Source: Algoriphagus aestuarii
GTDB taxonomy: Bacteria; Bacteroidota; Bacteroidia; Cytophagales; Cyclobacteriaceae
DNA length: 64,000 bases
Direction: 5' to 3'
Assembly: GCA_017051695.1 (NCBI GenBank)
Contig: JAFIDK010000007.1
Location: 124,001 to 188,000, forward strand
Shown one piece after another: positions 45,088 through 55,353 of this stretch (position 1 is the stretch's first letter; every line of letters starts with the position of its first letter). The notes beneath the pieces were generated by a model, which ran no database searches, was not told where the DNA came from, and worked only from the letters and a program-made list of their open reading frames with translations. Made by a program: the position numbers and the translations under genes.

Positions 45088-48000
45088 ATGAGCTATGAAT
45101 CCCGACGGCTGATCATTTTGGTCAGTGTTTTCTCTCTCCTTGCTGTTTTAGTCCTGAATTTCTTTTTCTTTCAGAAAAGCGATGAGGAGAGATATTTGGA
45201 AATTTTGCAGGAAAAAATCCAAAAAGTTGACCGGGAATTTGATGAGGATTTTATTCAGATTCTCATGAACGTCAAAACCACAGATTCTATTTCGTTTACG
45301 AGTCTTGGTGCTTCTCCACACATTCACCCCTTCTTTATACTAAATCAAGAAAGAGAACTGCTTTTTTGGTCTGACTTTACATTTTCATTTGACTTTGAGC
45401 AGATCGATCAAGATAGAGAATACCAGTTAATAGAAGATCCTTTTGGTACCATCCTGATTAAAACCAGGCAGGTAAGCCGTAGTGGCCCTCCATTTTTAAT
45501 GGTTCAGGCTTTACGATTGATTTTCCCTGGGAATATTGAAAATGATTACTTGGTTACTGGACCCAACCCAAAAATCTTCGGAAACAATAGATTTCAACTT
45601 TTTTCGGATGCCTCAGAAGGTCCGTATCAAATCAAGAATCCTGCAGGAATACCAATTTTTGGGATAGAGTTTTTGTTTGGATATCAACCTGCCGACCGTC
45701 TGGTAAATCCAGCGATGCTCATTTTCTTTGCTTCTGTTTTTTTATTGTATTTCCTATTGAGTTCGGATTTTGTATTGAACAAATGGAAGAAAAAGCAAAG
45801 GTGGCAATCGATCGGATATGCAATTTTGGTCTTAGTCGGGTTTCGTTTGGTCATGATGCTTTTGGATTTTCCAAGCACCTATCTAAACCTTTCTTTATTC
45901 GATCCAGGCAATTACGCCTCTTCCTGGTTTAATCCCAGCTTAGGAGATTTGATGCTCAACACCATTTGTGCGGTAATTATTTTCGGAATGATGATTTCCC
46001 ATTTAGCTTCTCGGGAGATGAGATTAAAAATCAAATCACTTCAACAGACAAATGAAATCAGAGCCTTTGGCGTGATTATTCTTCTGATCACTTCCCTGGG
46101 TTTATGGATGATATGGATTTTGCCGAGGGATATTATTTCCAACTCACAATGGGCTTTGGATATCAGTTCCATTCCTTCATTTGATTGGTTTAAAGGGCTG
46201 AGTTTTTTGATATTGTTTTTGTGGGGAGCCATTTATGTGCTAATGTCATTGACATTAATAAGTTTGATCCTAGAAGTAGCAAAAAGCAAAATAGGATTGT
46301 TGAAGGGATTGGTCTTGATCGGACTTCCCATTGCCGTTTTGATTTCTGTCTTTAGTATTTGGGGGGCTTTAGTTTGGGGGATTCATATGGGGCTGATTGC
46401 TTTGGTGATTCGTTTTGAGCTTTTCCGGAATGTCTTCAAACTGGGTTTTGATACTTTTTTGACTTTTTTCTTTGCGTGTTTGATCACTGCGGGAATTTGT
46501 GGAATCAGCACATTTCAGACCGAAAAAAATCAATTGATTCAGTCAAAAATCAGGTTTGCCAATCAGAATCTGATAGAAAATGATGTGATGACCGAGTTTT
46601 TTCTCAGCGAGATTTTCACAAGAATCAAATCTGATCTATTTATCCAAAACAGGATGGCAGATCCCTTGCTTTCCAAAGATCCCATAGAGACTAAGATCCG
46701 GAAAATTTATCTGGATAATTATTTTGACCAGTTCGAGGTGAAAGTTGGAGTTTATTCCTCCTCGGGACAGCAGTTACAAGGACCATTGGACCTGGGGAGA
46801 CTGAATGACTTGCGATTGAAATACATCAATAGTGACAATGCGACGGGAGTCAAAGACTTATATTTCATCCGGGGTAATGAAGGAAACAGCGGTAATAAGT
46901 TCATAGCGTTTGTTCCGCTTTCTAAAGACAATGCTGCCCAGGGGACGATATTTTTAGAGTTGAATCAGCTAAGGGTACAGCCAACAAGTGTGTATCCAAA
47001 ATTGCTACTGGATAAAAAGTATTCCGAAAGACTTGACCCTGTGAGGTATGATTATGCAGTTTTTAGAGGAAATGAATTAGTGAGAAGTACGGGAAGTTTT
47101 AACTTCCAATCTGCTCAACTCCTAACTAGGTTTGGAGAAGCCAAGTTTTACACTGAAGGGATTCATGTTGGGAAATATCATCATTTTGGGATTGCCAGTG
47201 GGGAAGATTTGATCGTGATTTCCTCCCCCAACCAAACACTTTCCCATTTTTTCGGAAATATCTCCCTGTACTTTGTGGCATTTGTGTTCTTGACTTTTTT
47301 CACAATTCTGGTCAATACATTCCTAAAAGGATACAAGACTTTTGAGTTTAATTATTCTACCAAGCTTCAACTTTACCTGAATTTTGCATTTTTCTTCCCG
47401 ATAATCATCATCAGTATTATTACAATTGGCCTTTTGGCAAATAGCTATAGAGACGATTTGGATAGGCAATACATTCAGAAAGCAAATTTGATCCGGGGCA
47501 ATTTGAGTAGCTTCCTCAATAATCAAAATGCGGAGGAAGTAGACCAAGATGTCATCAATGAGGAGGTAAACAACCTGGCAAATACGATTGCCAGTGACCT
47601 ACATATTTATGCAGATGGGGGAAAGCTCGAAGCTTCTAATAGACCAAATATTTTTGATAAGAAAATCCTTTCCAACTGGATCAATCCAGCTGCGATTTCT
47701 GAAATCGAAGAAAAGAACCAAAACCAGTTTTTGTCAGAGGAAAGAATCGGGAAGTTGGTCTATAAATCGGTGTATTTGGCGATTCCGTCTTCCAATAGTC
47801 AAAAAAATCTAGGCATTCTAGCGGTTCCGTTTTTTGAATCAGAAGCTGAGTTGAATTCACTTATTTCGGATGTGTTGAGCAATATCTTCAATGCATTTGT
47901 TGTGATTTTCATTCTCTTTTTGATTGTTTCTTATTTTGTTTCAAAAAACCTGACCTTTCCTTTTAAGTTGCTGACTCAAAAACTCAAAGCCACTAACCTG

Positions 48001-48792
48001 GAAAATAACGAACCGATGTATTGGGGTTCTAAGGATGAAATCGGTCTTCTTGTAAATGAATACAACAACATGCTTTTCAAGCTGGAATCAAGTAAGAAGG
48101 TTTTGGCATCTACAGAAAAGGAGTCTGCATGGAGAGAGATGGCCAAACAGGTAGCCCATGAAATTAAAAACCCACTGACTCCCATGAAGCTGACTTTACA
48201 GCATTTATTAAGACTTCAAGGTGCAGGACAATTGGATGATCACGAAAGGTTAAAAAAGTCATTGGAAACTTTGATTCATCAAGTGGATGCTCTGAGTGGT
48301 ATTGCATCTTCATTTTCGACCTTTGCGAAAATGCCCCTTCCCAAAAATGACCTGATGAATTTTAAAGATGTTTTAAATCAGGTTTTGGAGTTATTTAAAA
48401 ATGATGAACGATTGAATCTTTATTTCAAAGACGATTCCTATACTGATAATATTCCCATCATTGGTGACGACAAGCTTTTTGGAAGAGTGATTTCTAACCT
48501 GATCATCAATGGGGTGCAGGCTGTGGAGGGGGATAGAAAACCTGAAATCAAGATCTGGCTTTGGATGAGTGATCAAGCCGTGTTTCTGGAAATTACCGAT
48601 AATGGAAATGGCATTCCGCCGGAATTAAGAGATAAAATTTTCATTCCTAATTTCAGTACCAAAAGTCAAGGTTCAGGTCTTGGTTTGGCAATTGCTAAGA
48701 GCGGAGTAGAAACTGCGGGTGGGAAAATCTGGTTTGAAACGGAAATGAACGTAGGAACTACCTTTTACCTCACCTTCCCATTACTTGAATAA
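45088..48792 (+). CDS. Large multi-pass membrane sensor histidine kinase
   Basis: 1234 residues, far longer than most kinases. A helix at about 8-26, a periplasmic domain (about 27-205), a block of seven or eight helices (about 206-475), a second periplasmic domain (about 480-725), two helices near 730 and 770, a third extracytoplasmic stretch, a helix near 935 with a HAMP-like linker, then HisKA with H1024 ('QVAHEIKNPLTPMKL') and HATPase_c with N ('LIINGVQAV'), G1 ('DNGNGIP') and G2 ('GSGLGLAI') boxes. The HisKA/linker region is NtrY-like. No response regulator is adjacent, so the partner is unknown. Confidence 0.88.
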   Translation: MSYESRRLIILVSVFSLLAVLVLNFFFFQKSDEERYLEILQEKIQKVDREFDEDFIQILMNVKTTDSISFTSLGASPHIHPFFILNQERELLFWSDFTFSFDFEQIDQDREYQLIEDPFGTILIKTRQVSRSGPPFLMVQALRLIFPGNIENDYLVTGPNPKIFGNNRFQLFSDASEGPYQIKNPAGIPIFGIEFLFGYQPADRLVNPAMLIFFASVFLLYFLLSSDFVLNKWKKKQRWQSIGYAILVLVGFRLVMMLLDFPSTYLNLSLFDPGNYASSWFNPSLGDLMLNTICAVIIFGMMISHLASREMRLKIKSLQQTNEIRAFGVIILLITSLGLWMIWILPRDIISNSQWALDISSIPSFDWFKGLSFLILFLWGAIYVLMSLTLISLILEVAKSKIGLLKGLVLIGLPIAVLISVFSIWGALVWGIHMGLIALVIRFELFRNVFKLGFDTFLTFFFACLITAGICGISTFQTEKNQLIQSKIRFANQNLIENDVMTEFFLSEIFTRIKSDLFIQNRMADPLLSKDPIETKIRKIYLDNYFDQFEVKVGVYSSSGQQLQGPLDLGRLNDLRLKYINSDNATGVKDLYFIRGNEGNSGNKFIAFVPLSKDNAAQGTIFLELNQLRVQPTSVYPKLLLDKKYSERLDPVRYDYAVFRGNELVRSTGSFNFQSAQLLTRFGEAKFYTEGIHVGKYHHFGIASGEDLIVISSPNQTLSHFFGNISLYFVAFVFLTFFTILVNTFLKGYKTFEFNYSTKLQLYLNFAFFFPIIIISIITIGLLANSYRDDLDRQYIQKANLIRGNLSSFLNNQNAEEVDQDVINEEVNNLANTIASDLHIYADGGKLEASNRPNIFDKKILSNWINPAAISEIEEKNQNQFLSEERIGKLVYKSVYLAIPSSNSQKNLGILAVPFFESEAELNSLISDVLSNIFNAFVVIFILFLIVSYFVSKNLTFPFKLLTQKLKATNLENNEPMYWGSKDEIGLLVNEYNNMLFKLESSKKVLASTEKESAWREMAKQVAHEIKNPLTPMKLTLQHLLRLQGAGQLDDHERLKKSLETLIHQVDALSGIASSFSTFAKMPLPKNDLMNFKDVLNQVLELFKNDERLNLYFKDDSYTDNIPIIGDDKLFGRVISNLIINGVQAVEGDRKPEIKIWLWMSDQAVFLEITDNGNGIPPELRDKIFIPNFSTKSQGSGLGLAIAKSGVETAGGKIWFETEMNVGTTFYLTFPLLE

Positions 48793-48836
48793 TTTTCTTT
48801 TTTTACCTTAGAAGAAAAGGGGCTTTCAACTTGAAC

Positions 48837-51800
48837 ATGCGGACTTGGGCTTTTTTCTGGATTTTATTGCTTGGCTTCCTAGCGACTGCACAAGCACAGG
48901 AAAAGTGTCTTTGGGTAAAATCAAGTTCTTATCTCCAGCCCCAATCCATCGATTCATTGTCTCTTTTGGAAGAAACAATCCGAATAGAGGATGCAGAAGG
49001 TAACAGGTTTCAGTTTCTATATGATCTGAATTCGAATAAGCTGCAGATTCTATTTGACAAAGAAGATATTCCAGATTCGGTTCAAGTCTGTTTTCAGACT
49101 TTTTTGCTCAGATTGGATCAGCCTACTGCAAAAAGAACCTTGCTCGCAGATTACGATTCCATGGCGCGTTTTCGGGAAAAAAGGGTTCTGGAATCTGCCA
49201 CGTTTGATTTTAGAGAAGAGCTTTTTCCGAGTACGGATCTTTATAAGTCGGGAAGTTTGACTAGGGGGATTTCTTTTGGGAACACTCAAAATGTGTTTGT
49301 CAATTCTGCACTAAACCTTCAGCTCGAAGGGAGTATTTCTGAGAACCTTAATATCAGAGCAAGTATTACAGATCAGAATGTACCTTTTCAGCCAGAAGGA
49401 AATACCCAACAAATTCAGGATTTTGATAATGTATTAATTGAGTTGTTTAACGATGATTTCACTCTTTCTGCTGGAGATGTGGTCTTACAGCAAAGGGAGT
49501 CGGAGTTTTTGCGATACTATAAAAATGTCCAGGGACTTCAGCTGACATCCAATTATAAATTGAAAGGAAATTGGACTGCGAGTTCACAAGGTTTTGCCTC
49601 TATCGCGAAAGGGAAGTTTGCATCCATCCAATTACCGATTTTAGAAGGGGTTTTGGGCCCATACCGAATCCAAGGTCCGCAAAATGAACGATTCGTAATT
49701 ATCATGGCAAATTCGGAACGTGTGTTTTTGGATGGAAAACAGTTGCAACGTGGATTTAATGCCGATTATGTGATTGATTACAATCAAGCAGAAATCACTT
49801 TTACTCCTAAAGTCCTTATTACTCAATATTCCAGGGTACGGGTGGATTTTGAATATGCGGAGAGAAATTATAGCCGATCTATTTTGGGTGCAAACCACAC
49901 CCAAACCAATGGAAAAGTGGATGTGTATCTCAATTATTATCAGGAAAAAGACAATAGAAACCGTCCCCTGTTTACCGATTTTAGTCAAGAAGAACAGGGT
50001 TTATTGGCATCGGTAGGAGATGAAACCCAAAATGCATTGATCCCAAGGATCGATAGCGTGGCTTTTGATCAAAACCGGATACTGTATAAAAAAATCAATG
50101 AATTTGATGATACTGGCGTCCCCTTGGTTTATTATGAATATTCCACCGATCCACAGGAGGCACATTATGCATTGTCATTTTCCCAAGTAGGCCAAGGAAA
50201 TGGAGATTATCGAAGAAAAAGCCAATTGGCAAATGGAACCGTTTTCGAATATGTGCCTAGGGTCAATGGTTTGCCACAGGCGGATTATTCCATCCTTACC
50301 CAATTGCCGACACCAGATAGTAAAAGAATGGTCACTGCAGGTACCAGGGTGAAAATTGGGACGCACGAAAAAGTATACACTGAACTGGCGCTATCCTCCA
50401 TGGATAAAAACCTGTTTTCTGAAATAGATGATGATGATAATCAAGGCTTGGGCTGGAAAATAGGTTTGGAGTCTGAGAACAGAAAAATCAATTGGTTGAA
50501 GGACTATGTGGTTTCTGGGCAGACTGAGCTGGAATACAATTCTACCAACTTCAATTTCATAGACCGGTTTCGATATATTGAATTTGACAGGGATTGGGGA
50601 TTGCAGCAAGAAGATCTTCAGTCAGCAGCTAGAGAGCAATTATTTCGAACCCAGTTTTCTCTGGAGAAAAATCTTTTCAACCGGTTTGACTATAGGTTTT
50701 ACCTAAGAAATAGAAAAGATGTATTGAATGGGCAGCAACATGCTGCAAACTGGAATGTACAGCTTGGCAGGAAAATAAATCTGAGACAGGAGTTTTTTTC
50801 TTTGTCAAGCCAAAAAGACAGTCTTGAAACCGATTGGCTGAGATATCTCGGGGATGTTTCGTTTCAAAGTAAATGGATAGTTCCTGGCTATCAGTTTTCA
50901 GTCGATCGCAACTCCCTAACCAACTCGGAAAAGGATTCGGTGGTCTCCACCGCTATGAATTTCAGGCAGCATCTTCTCTATCTGAAAAGCAATGATACAT
51001 TATCCACTTCATTTTTAGCTGATGCAGCTTGGAGGGAGGATAGAGCTCCTTATTCAGGGAGATTTGAAAATGATACCAGAGCTTTTACCTCTAACTTCAC
51101 TTTTAGAAAACAATGGACACAGCACAGTCTAAGCAGTACATTTACTTATCGTGAATTGGAATATTTATTTCGGGATTTGGAATCGGAGCTTACCGTAATG
51201 GGCAAGTTGGATTACCAGGGAAGTTTGTGGCAAAATGCCATCAGAAATGAAATCAGCTACGCAATCGGAAATGGCCGTGAGCTACAGCGGGAATTTGTCT
51301 TTTTGCCAGCTCCAAACGGAGATGGTACCCACACGTGGAGGGATGATAACGGAGATGGAGTACAGCAGTTAAATGAATTTTATTTGGCCATAAATCCAGA
51401 GGAAAAGCAATATATCAAAGTATTTGTGCCGACAGACACGTATGTTCAGGCTTATACCAGTATTTTGAATTATAGGCTTCAGGCTAGGTTTCCTGAGTCC
51501 TGGAAGGAAGATGGAGGAGTGAAAAGATTTCTCCATAAAATTTCAAATACCACTAGTTTAAGTGTGGAGAAAAAAGTGACATCAGAAGACTTTGGAGATA
51601 GAATTAATCCTTTCATTGGCAATGTCAACAGAGAAGATATTCTTTCTCTGAGACAAGTGATCCGTACTTCTTTTTTCTTCAATAGGGCTTCTGCGATTTA
51701 TGGGATGGACTTGTCATTATTTGATTCACAATTGAAGCAGTTACTTTCGGGTGGTTTTGAGGATTTGATTCAAAAGGACTGGAAATTAAACACCAGGTAT

Positions 51801-52301
51801 AATTTCACATCTAGTACCTCACTGAGAGTTCTGGCTGGAATTGGTAAGCGGGTTTCTGGGTCAGATTTTCTTGAAAACAGGAATTATTCAATAGATCAGA
51901 ACTCCATCGGACCCGAGTTGGCATGGCAGCCCACACCTTTTTTTAGGACTACAGCTTCTTATTCTTTTACAGGAAAAGAAAATACTGCCAATCAAGAAAT
52001 TGAGGAGAAAGCAAATTTGCATCAGATTGGATTGGATTTACGGTTTGCTAAGGCAATTAAAACGACACTTTCGGGAAATCTCAAATGGATACAAATTGAT
52101 TATAACGGCGTATCAAATTCTCCCGTGGGGTATGAAATGCTTCAGGCATTGACCCCTGGTACCAATGTCACGTGGACTTTGAATTGGCTCCAAAAAATAG
52201 GAGAGGGATTGCAGTTAAATTTGGTGTATGAGGGGCGTAATTCCCAGGGACTTGATCGATTGGTTCATGTCGGAAGGATGCAAGTTTCAGCTCTATTTTG
52301 A
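48837..52301 (+). CDS. Large secreted protein, probable outer-membrane beta-barrel of unknown function
   Basis: 1154 residues from the ATG at 48837 (a TTG two codons upstream is possible). Signal peptide about 1-21 (ends AQAQ). From about 140 on there are dozens of alternating strands typical of barrels and surface proteins ('GSLTRGISFGNTQNVFVNSALNLQLEGSI'-type start of an SprA-like region, 'YSRVRVDFEYAERN'). A calcium-loop-like 'DDNGDGVQQLNEF' sits near residue 840. It ends 'MQVSALF', an aromatic C-terminus fit for BAM-dependent insertion. No named family is certain. 44 bases after the kinase stop. Confidence 0.75.
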   Translation: MRTWAFFWILLLGFLATAQAQEKCLWVKSSSYLQPQSIDSLSLLEETIRIEDAEGNRFQFLYDLNSNKLQILFDKEDIPDSVQVCFQTFLLRLDQPTAKRTLLADYDSMARFREKRVLESATFDFREELFPSTDLYKSGSLTRGISFGNTQNVFVNSALNLQLEGSISENLNIRASITDQNVPFQPEGNTQQIQDFDNVLIELFNDDFTLSAGDVVLQQRESEFLRYYKNVQGLQLTSNYKLKGNWTASSQGFASIAKGKFASIQLPILEGVLGPYRIQGPQNERFVIIMANSERVFLDGKQLQRGFNADYVIDYNQAEITFTPKVLITQYSRVRVDFEYAERNYSRSILGANHTQTNGKVDVYLNYYQEKDNRNRPLFTDFSQEEQGLLASVGDETQNALIPRIDSVAFDQNRILYKKINEFDDTGVPLVYYEYSTDPQEAHYALSFSQVGQGNGDYRRKSQLANGTVFEYVPRVNGLPQADYSILTQLPTPDSKRMVTAGTRVKIGTHEKVYTELALSSMDKNLFSEIDDDDNQGLGWKIGLESENRKINWLKDYVVSGQTELEYNSTNFNFIDRFRYIEFDRDWGLQQEDLQSAAREQLFRTQFSLEKNLFNRFDYRFYLRNRKDVLNGQQHAANWNVQLGRKINLRQEFFSLSSQKDSLETDWLRYLGDVSFQSKWIVPGYQFSVDRNSLTNSEKDSVVSTAMNFRQHLLYLKSNDTLSTSFLADAAWREDRAPYSGRFENDTRAFTSNFTFRKQWTQHSLSSTFTYRELEYLFRDLESELTVMGKLDYQGSLWQNAIRNEISYAIGNGRELQREFVFLPAPNGDGTHTWRDDNGDGVQQLNEFYLAINPEEKQYIKVFVPTDTYVQAYTSILNYRLQARFPESWKEDGGVKRFLHKISNTTSLSVEKKVTSEDFGDRINPFIGNVNREDILSLRQVIRTSFFFNRASAIYGMDLSLFDSQLKQLLSGGFEDLIQKDWKLNTRYNFTSSTSLRVLAGIGKRVSGSDFLENRNYSIDQNSIGPELAWQPTPFFRTTASYSFTGKENTANQEIEEKANLHQIGLDLRFAKAIKTTLSGNLKWIQIDYNGVSNSPVGYEMLQALTPGTNVTWTLNWLQKIGEGLQLNLVYEGRNSQGLDRLVHVGRMQVSALF

Positions 52302-52311
52302 TAAAAAACTG

Positions 52312-52319
52312 TAACTTTG
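52312..52319 (+). promoter_or_regulatory. Possible -7 box before the SDR-ispG genes
   Basis: TAACTTTG, an exact TAnnTTTG, lies 45 bases before the SDR start and 10 bases after the preceding stop codon. A matching TTTG at 19 bases is not seen. Confidence 0.4.
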
Positions 52320-52364
52320 TTCCGGGTAAATAGTTGTCATACTAACTATTAAAACACGAAATAA

Positions 52365-53069
52365 ATGAGTAAAAGTATCCTGGTTACAGGTGGTACAAAG
52401 GGAATAGGAAGAGCAATCATAGAGCGTTTTGCAAATGAGGGGTTTGATGTGATCACTTGTTCGAGAAATGAAAGTGATTTGGCAAATTTAAGAGCGGATT
52501 TGGAAGAGAACCATGCCTTGATCCATGTGTTGGCAGTCAAAGCAGATCTTTCAGTAAAGGAAGAAGTTCTGGAATTTGCAGAAAAAGTAAAAGCCTTTGG
52601 CGTTCCCGATGTATTGGTCAACAATACAGGTGTATTTCTTCCAGGAGGGATTTTAGAAGAACCAGAGGGGAATTTCGAAAAGATGATGAATACGAATTTG
52701 TATTCCGCATATTATTTGACCAGAGCCCTGATCAATGAAATGAAAGTCAAAAAAAGTGGCCACATTTTCAGTATAGGTTCGATTGCAGGTCTGACTGCCT
52801 ATGCCAATGGTGGAAGCTATGCGATTTCGAAGTGGGCAATGCTGGGTATGACCAAGTGTCTTCGAGAAGAATTGAAAAATGAATCCATCAAAGTAACTTC
52901 TGTTTTGCCAGGGGCCACTTACACGGCAAGTTGGGAAGGAGTGAATTTACCAGAGGAAAGATTTATAAAACCTGAAGATGTAGCAGAATCCGTTTGGTCT
53001 GCCTATAACCTTTCCCCTCAATCTGTTGTTGAAGAATTAGTGATCAGACCTCAATTAGGAGATATATAA
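52365..53069 (+). CDS. Short-chain dehydrogenase/reductase
   Basis: 234 residues, classical SDR. NAD(P) motif TGGTKGIG (8-15), 'NNTGVF' in place of the usual NNAG, and the active-site Y152-x3-K156 ('YAISKWA') with a Ser in 'FSIGSIAG'. The substrate is not predictable; members close to sepiapterin or 3-ketoacyl reductases look like this. Four bases before ispG, so cotranscribed. Confidence 0.88.
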   Translation: MSKSILVTGGTKGIGRAIIERFANEGFDVITCSRNESDLANLRADLEENHALIHVLAVKADLSVKEEVLEFAEKVKAFGVPDVLVNNTGVFLPGGILEEPEGNFEKMMNTNLYSAYYLTRALINEMKVKKSGHIFSIGSIAGLTAYANGGSYAISKWAMLGMTKCLREELKNESIKVTSVLPGATYTASWEGVNLPEERFIKPEDVAESVWSAYNLSPQSVVEELVIRPQLGDI

Positions 53070-53073
53070 AACT

Positions 53074-55056
53074 ATGGAGCCAATAATTAAATCTCTGGAT
53101 CAATTGTATTGTAACAGCCTGACTTCTTACTCAAGAAGGAAAACGATTGCTGTGAATGTAGGTGGTGTATTGATCGGAGGAGATAATCCTATTGTGGTTC
53201 AATCGATGACGACAGTGGATACGATGGATACCATTGGTTCGGTAGAGCAGTGCGTTCGGATGATTGAGTCAGGCTGTGAATTGATACGGATTACAGCACC
53301 AAGCATCAAAGAGGCTGAAAATTTAAAAAATATCAAAGACGAGCTTCGCAAAAAAGGCTATACTACACCCTTGGTGGCTGACATTCACTTTACTCCCAAT
53401 GCTGCGGAAGTGGCTGCCAGGATCGTAGAAAAGGTTAGAATTAACCCTGGCAACTATGCCGACAAAAAGAAGTTTGAAGTAATCGAATATACCGATGCCA
53501 CCTATCAAGAAGAGTTGGATAGGATTAGAGAGCGCTTTTTGCCATTGGTAAAAATCTGTAAAGAGCATGGCACTGCGATGAGAATTGGCACCAATCACGG
53601 GTCCCTTTCTGACAGAATCATGAGTCGCTATGGAGATACTCCTTTGGGAATGGTGGAATCTGCTTTGGAATTTTTGAGAATCTGTGAGGAGGAGAATTAT
53701 TTTGATATCGTCATCTCCATGAAGTCTTCTAACACCCAAGTAATGGTGCAGGCTTACCGACTTTTAGTTCAAAAACTAAACGAAGGAGGGTTTAAACCTT
53801 ATCCTTTGCACTTAGGAGTAACAGAAGCAGGAGAAGCAGAAGATGGCAGGATTAAATCAGCTGTTGGAATCGGGACTCTTTTGGAAGATGGACTAGGGGA
53901 TACAGTTCGGGTTTCATTGACGGAGGATCCAGAATTCGAAGCTCCTGTAGCCAAAGCATTAATTGACCGATATGCCCATCGAGCGCCTCATACAGAAATA
54001 AAGGAAATAGAATCTTACCCCATTCACCCATTTGATCATGAAAAAAGGCACACGTATGAAGTGTTTAATTTTGGGTATCACAATGTGCCAAGGGTGATAA
54101 CGGATATTTCTAAAATTGAGAAAATCACTGAGAAAGAGATAAAGCAGACGGGTCACTTTTATCTGCCAGAGCTGGATAAATGGAAAATGAATGACCAGGG
54201 ATGTGACTTTGTGTACTCTGGTTCTAATCCGATTCCCTTTATGCTGCCAAATGGGATGAAGGAGATACAAGATGCAGCTGTTTGGGAAAGTCAGAAGGAC
54301 CAAGTCAATAAATTTCCATTATTCGATTTTAATGGTTTTAAAACTTCTTCGAGGATCCATTCTAACTTGAATTTTCTGGAGATTTCGGATCAGGAAATCG
54401 AGCAGGTAATTCCTTTGATCTCAGGAAGAAAAGACACTGTATTGATTCTGAAAACATCAAATAAGCATGCCATGCCTGCCATTAGAAGGGCTTTTGTGAC
54501 ATTGATGCATTCAAAATGTGAAGTGCCGGTAGTGGTGAAAATTGCCTATCCGGATCAAAATCAGGATTTGACCATGCTTTATGCGGCGACGGATGTGGGA
54601 GGATTGCTGATTGATGGCTTGGGAGATGGTATTTTTATTTCTTTGGAAAAAGAACACCAAACTGACCGAAACGAGATTCTGGATCAGGTAAAATTGCATA
54701 ATTCAGTCGGATTTGGAGTTTTACAGGCTGCTAGAACCAGAATGTCGAAAACGGAATATATCTCCTGCCCTTCTTGTGGTAGGACCTTATTTGATCTTCA
54801 GGAAACTACTGCCATGATCAGAAAGAGAACAGATCACCTAAAAGGTGTGAAGATTGGAATCATGGGTTGCATTGTAAATGGTCCAGGGGAAATGGCTGAT
54901 GCAGATTATGGATATGTCGGATCAGGAAAAGGAAAAATCACGCTTTATAAAGGTAAAGAAGTAATGAAACGCTCCGTTCCTTCAGAAAAAGCGGTGGATG
55001 AACTGATAGAAATTATCCGCGAAGACGGCATGTGGAACGAGCCAGAAACCATCTGA
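53074..55056 (+). CDS. ispG: 4-hydroxy-3-methylbut-2-enyl diphosphate synthase (long form)
   Basis: 660 residues: the long, three-domain IspG seen in Bacteroidota, Chlamydiae and plants, with an extra middle domain (about 300-540) between the TIM barrel and the Fe-S domain. The [4Fe-4S] ligands are C565-x2-C568 ('CPSCGRTLFDLQ') and C599 with the nearby glutamate E606 ('GCIVNGPGE'). It turns MEcPP into HMBPP in the MEP isoprenoid pathway, which also feeds menaquinone and the farnesyl group of heme O/A used by the oxidase upstream. Confidence 0.95.
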   Translation: MEPIIKSLDQLYCNSLTSYSRRKTIAVNVGGVLIGGDNPIVVQSMTTVDTMDTIGSVEQCVRMIESGCELIRITAPSIKEAENLKNIKDELRKKGYTTPLVADIHFTPNAAEVAARIVEKVRINPGNYADKKKFEVIEYTDATYQEELDRIRERFLPLVKICKEHGTAMRIGTNHGSLSDRIMSRYGDTPLGMVESALEFLRICEEENYFDIVISMKSSNTQVMVQAYRLLVQKLNEGGFKPYPLHLGVTEAGEAEDGRIKSAVGIGTLLEDGLGDTVRVSLTEDPEFEAPVAKALIDRYAHRAPHTEIKEIESYPIHPFDHEKRHTYEVFNFGYHNVPRVITDISKIEKITEKEIKQTGHFYLPELDKWKMNDQGCDFVYSGSNPIPFMLPNGMKEIQDAAVWESQKDQVNKFPLFDFNGFKTSSRIHSNLNFLEISDQEIEQVIPLISGRKDTVLILKTSNKHAMPAIRRAFVTLMHSKCEVPVVVKIAYPDQNQDLTMLYAATDVGGLLIDGLGDGIFISLEKEHQTDRNEILDQVKLHNSVGFGVLQAARTRMSKTEYISCPSCGRTLFDLQETTAMIRKRTDHLKGVKIGIMGCIVNGPGEMADADYGYVGSGKGKITLYKGKEVMKRSVPSEKAVDELIEIIREDGMWNEPETI

Positions 55057-55104
55057 TTAAACTTATTTTGCCTTCAACCTGTTGACCAGTTAAATTCAGA
55101 ACTT

Positions 55105-55299
55105 ATGTCAGAAAACAATAAAGTCAAAGAATTCTTTAAGCTCGGAGAAGTTGGAAATTACTTTATTCGGGTATTCCAGAAGCCTGATCCAAACCAAAAG
55201 TCAAATCTGAATCTCAGAATGATGCATGGGATCAATAAGATTTCAATCATCGTATTTCTTCTAGCTATCATAGTCTGGACCATCAAAAGGTTCATCTAA
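55105..55299 (+). CDS. Small membrane protein, DUF6728-like
   Basis: 64 residues with a polar N-terminus ('KVKEFFKLGEVGNYFIRVFQKPDPN') and one C-terminal helix (about 44-62). I recall similar short proteins across Bacteroidota (DUF6728), with no known role. Lies 48 bases after ispG on the same strand and is followed by a terminator. Confidence 0.7.
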   Translation: MSENNKVKEFFKLGEVGNYFIRVFQKPDPNQKSNLNLRMMHGINKISIIVFLLAIIVWTIKRFI

Positions 55300-55315
55300 G
55301 AATAAATTCAAAAAG

Positions 55316-55349
55316 AAAAGGTCATCTGGGAAACTAGATGACCTTTTTT
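55316..55349. terminator. Terminator after the small membrane-protein gene
   Basis: AAAAGGTCATCT and AGATGACCTTTT pair with an 8-base loop and T-run on the plus side; an A-run on the left lets it also serve the convergent NagX-like gene. Confidence 0.85.
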
Positions 55350-55353
55350 ACTT

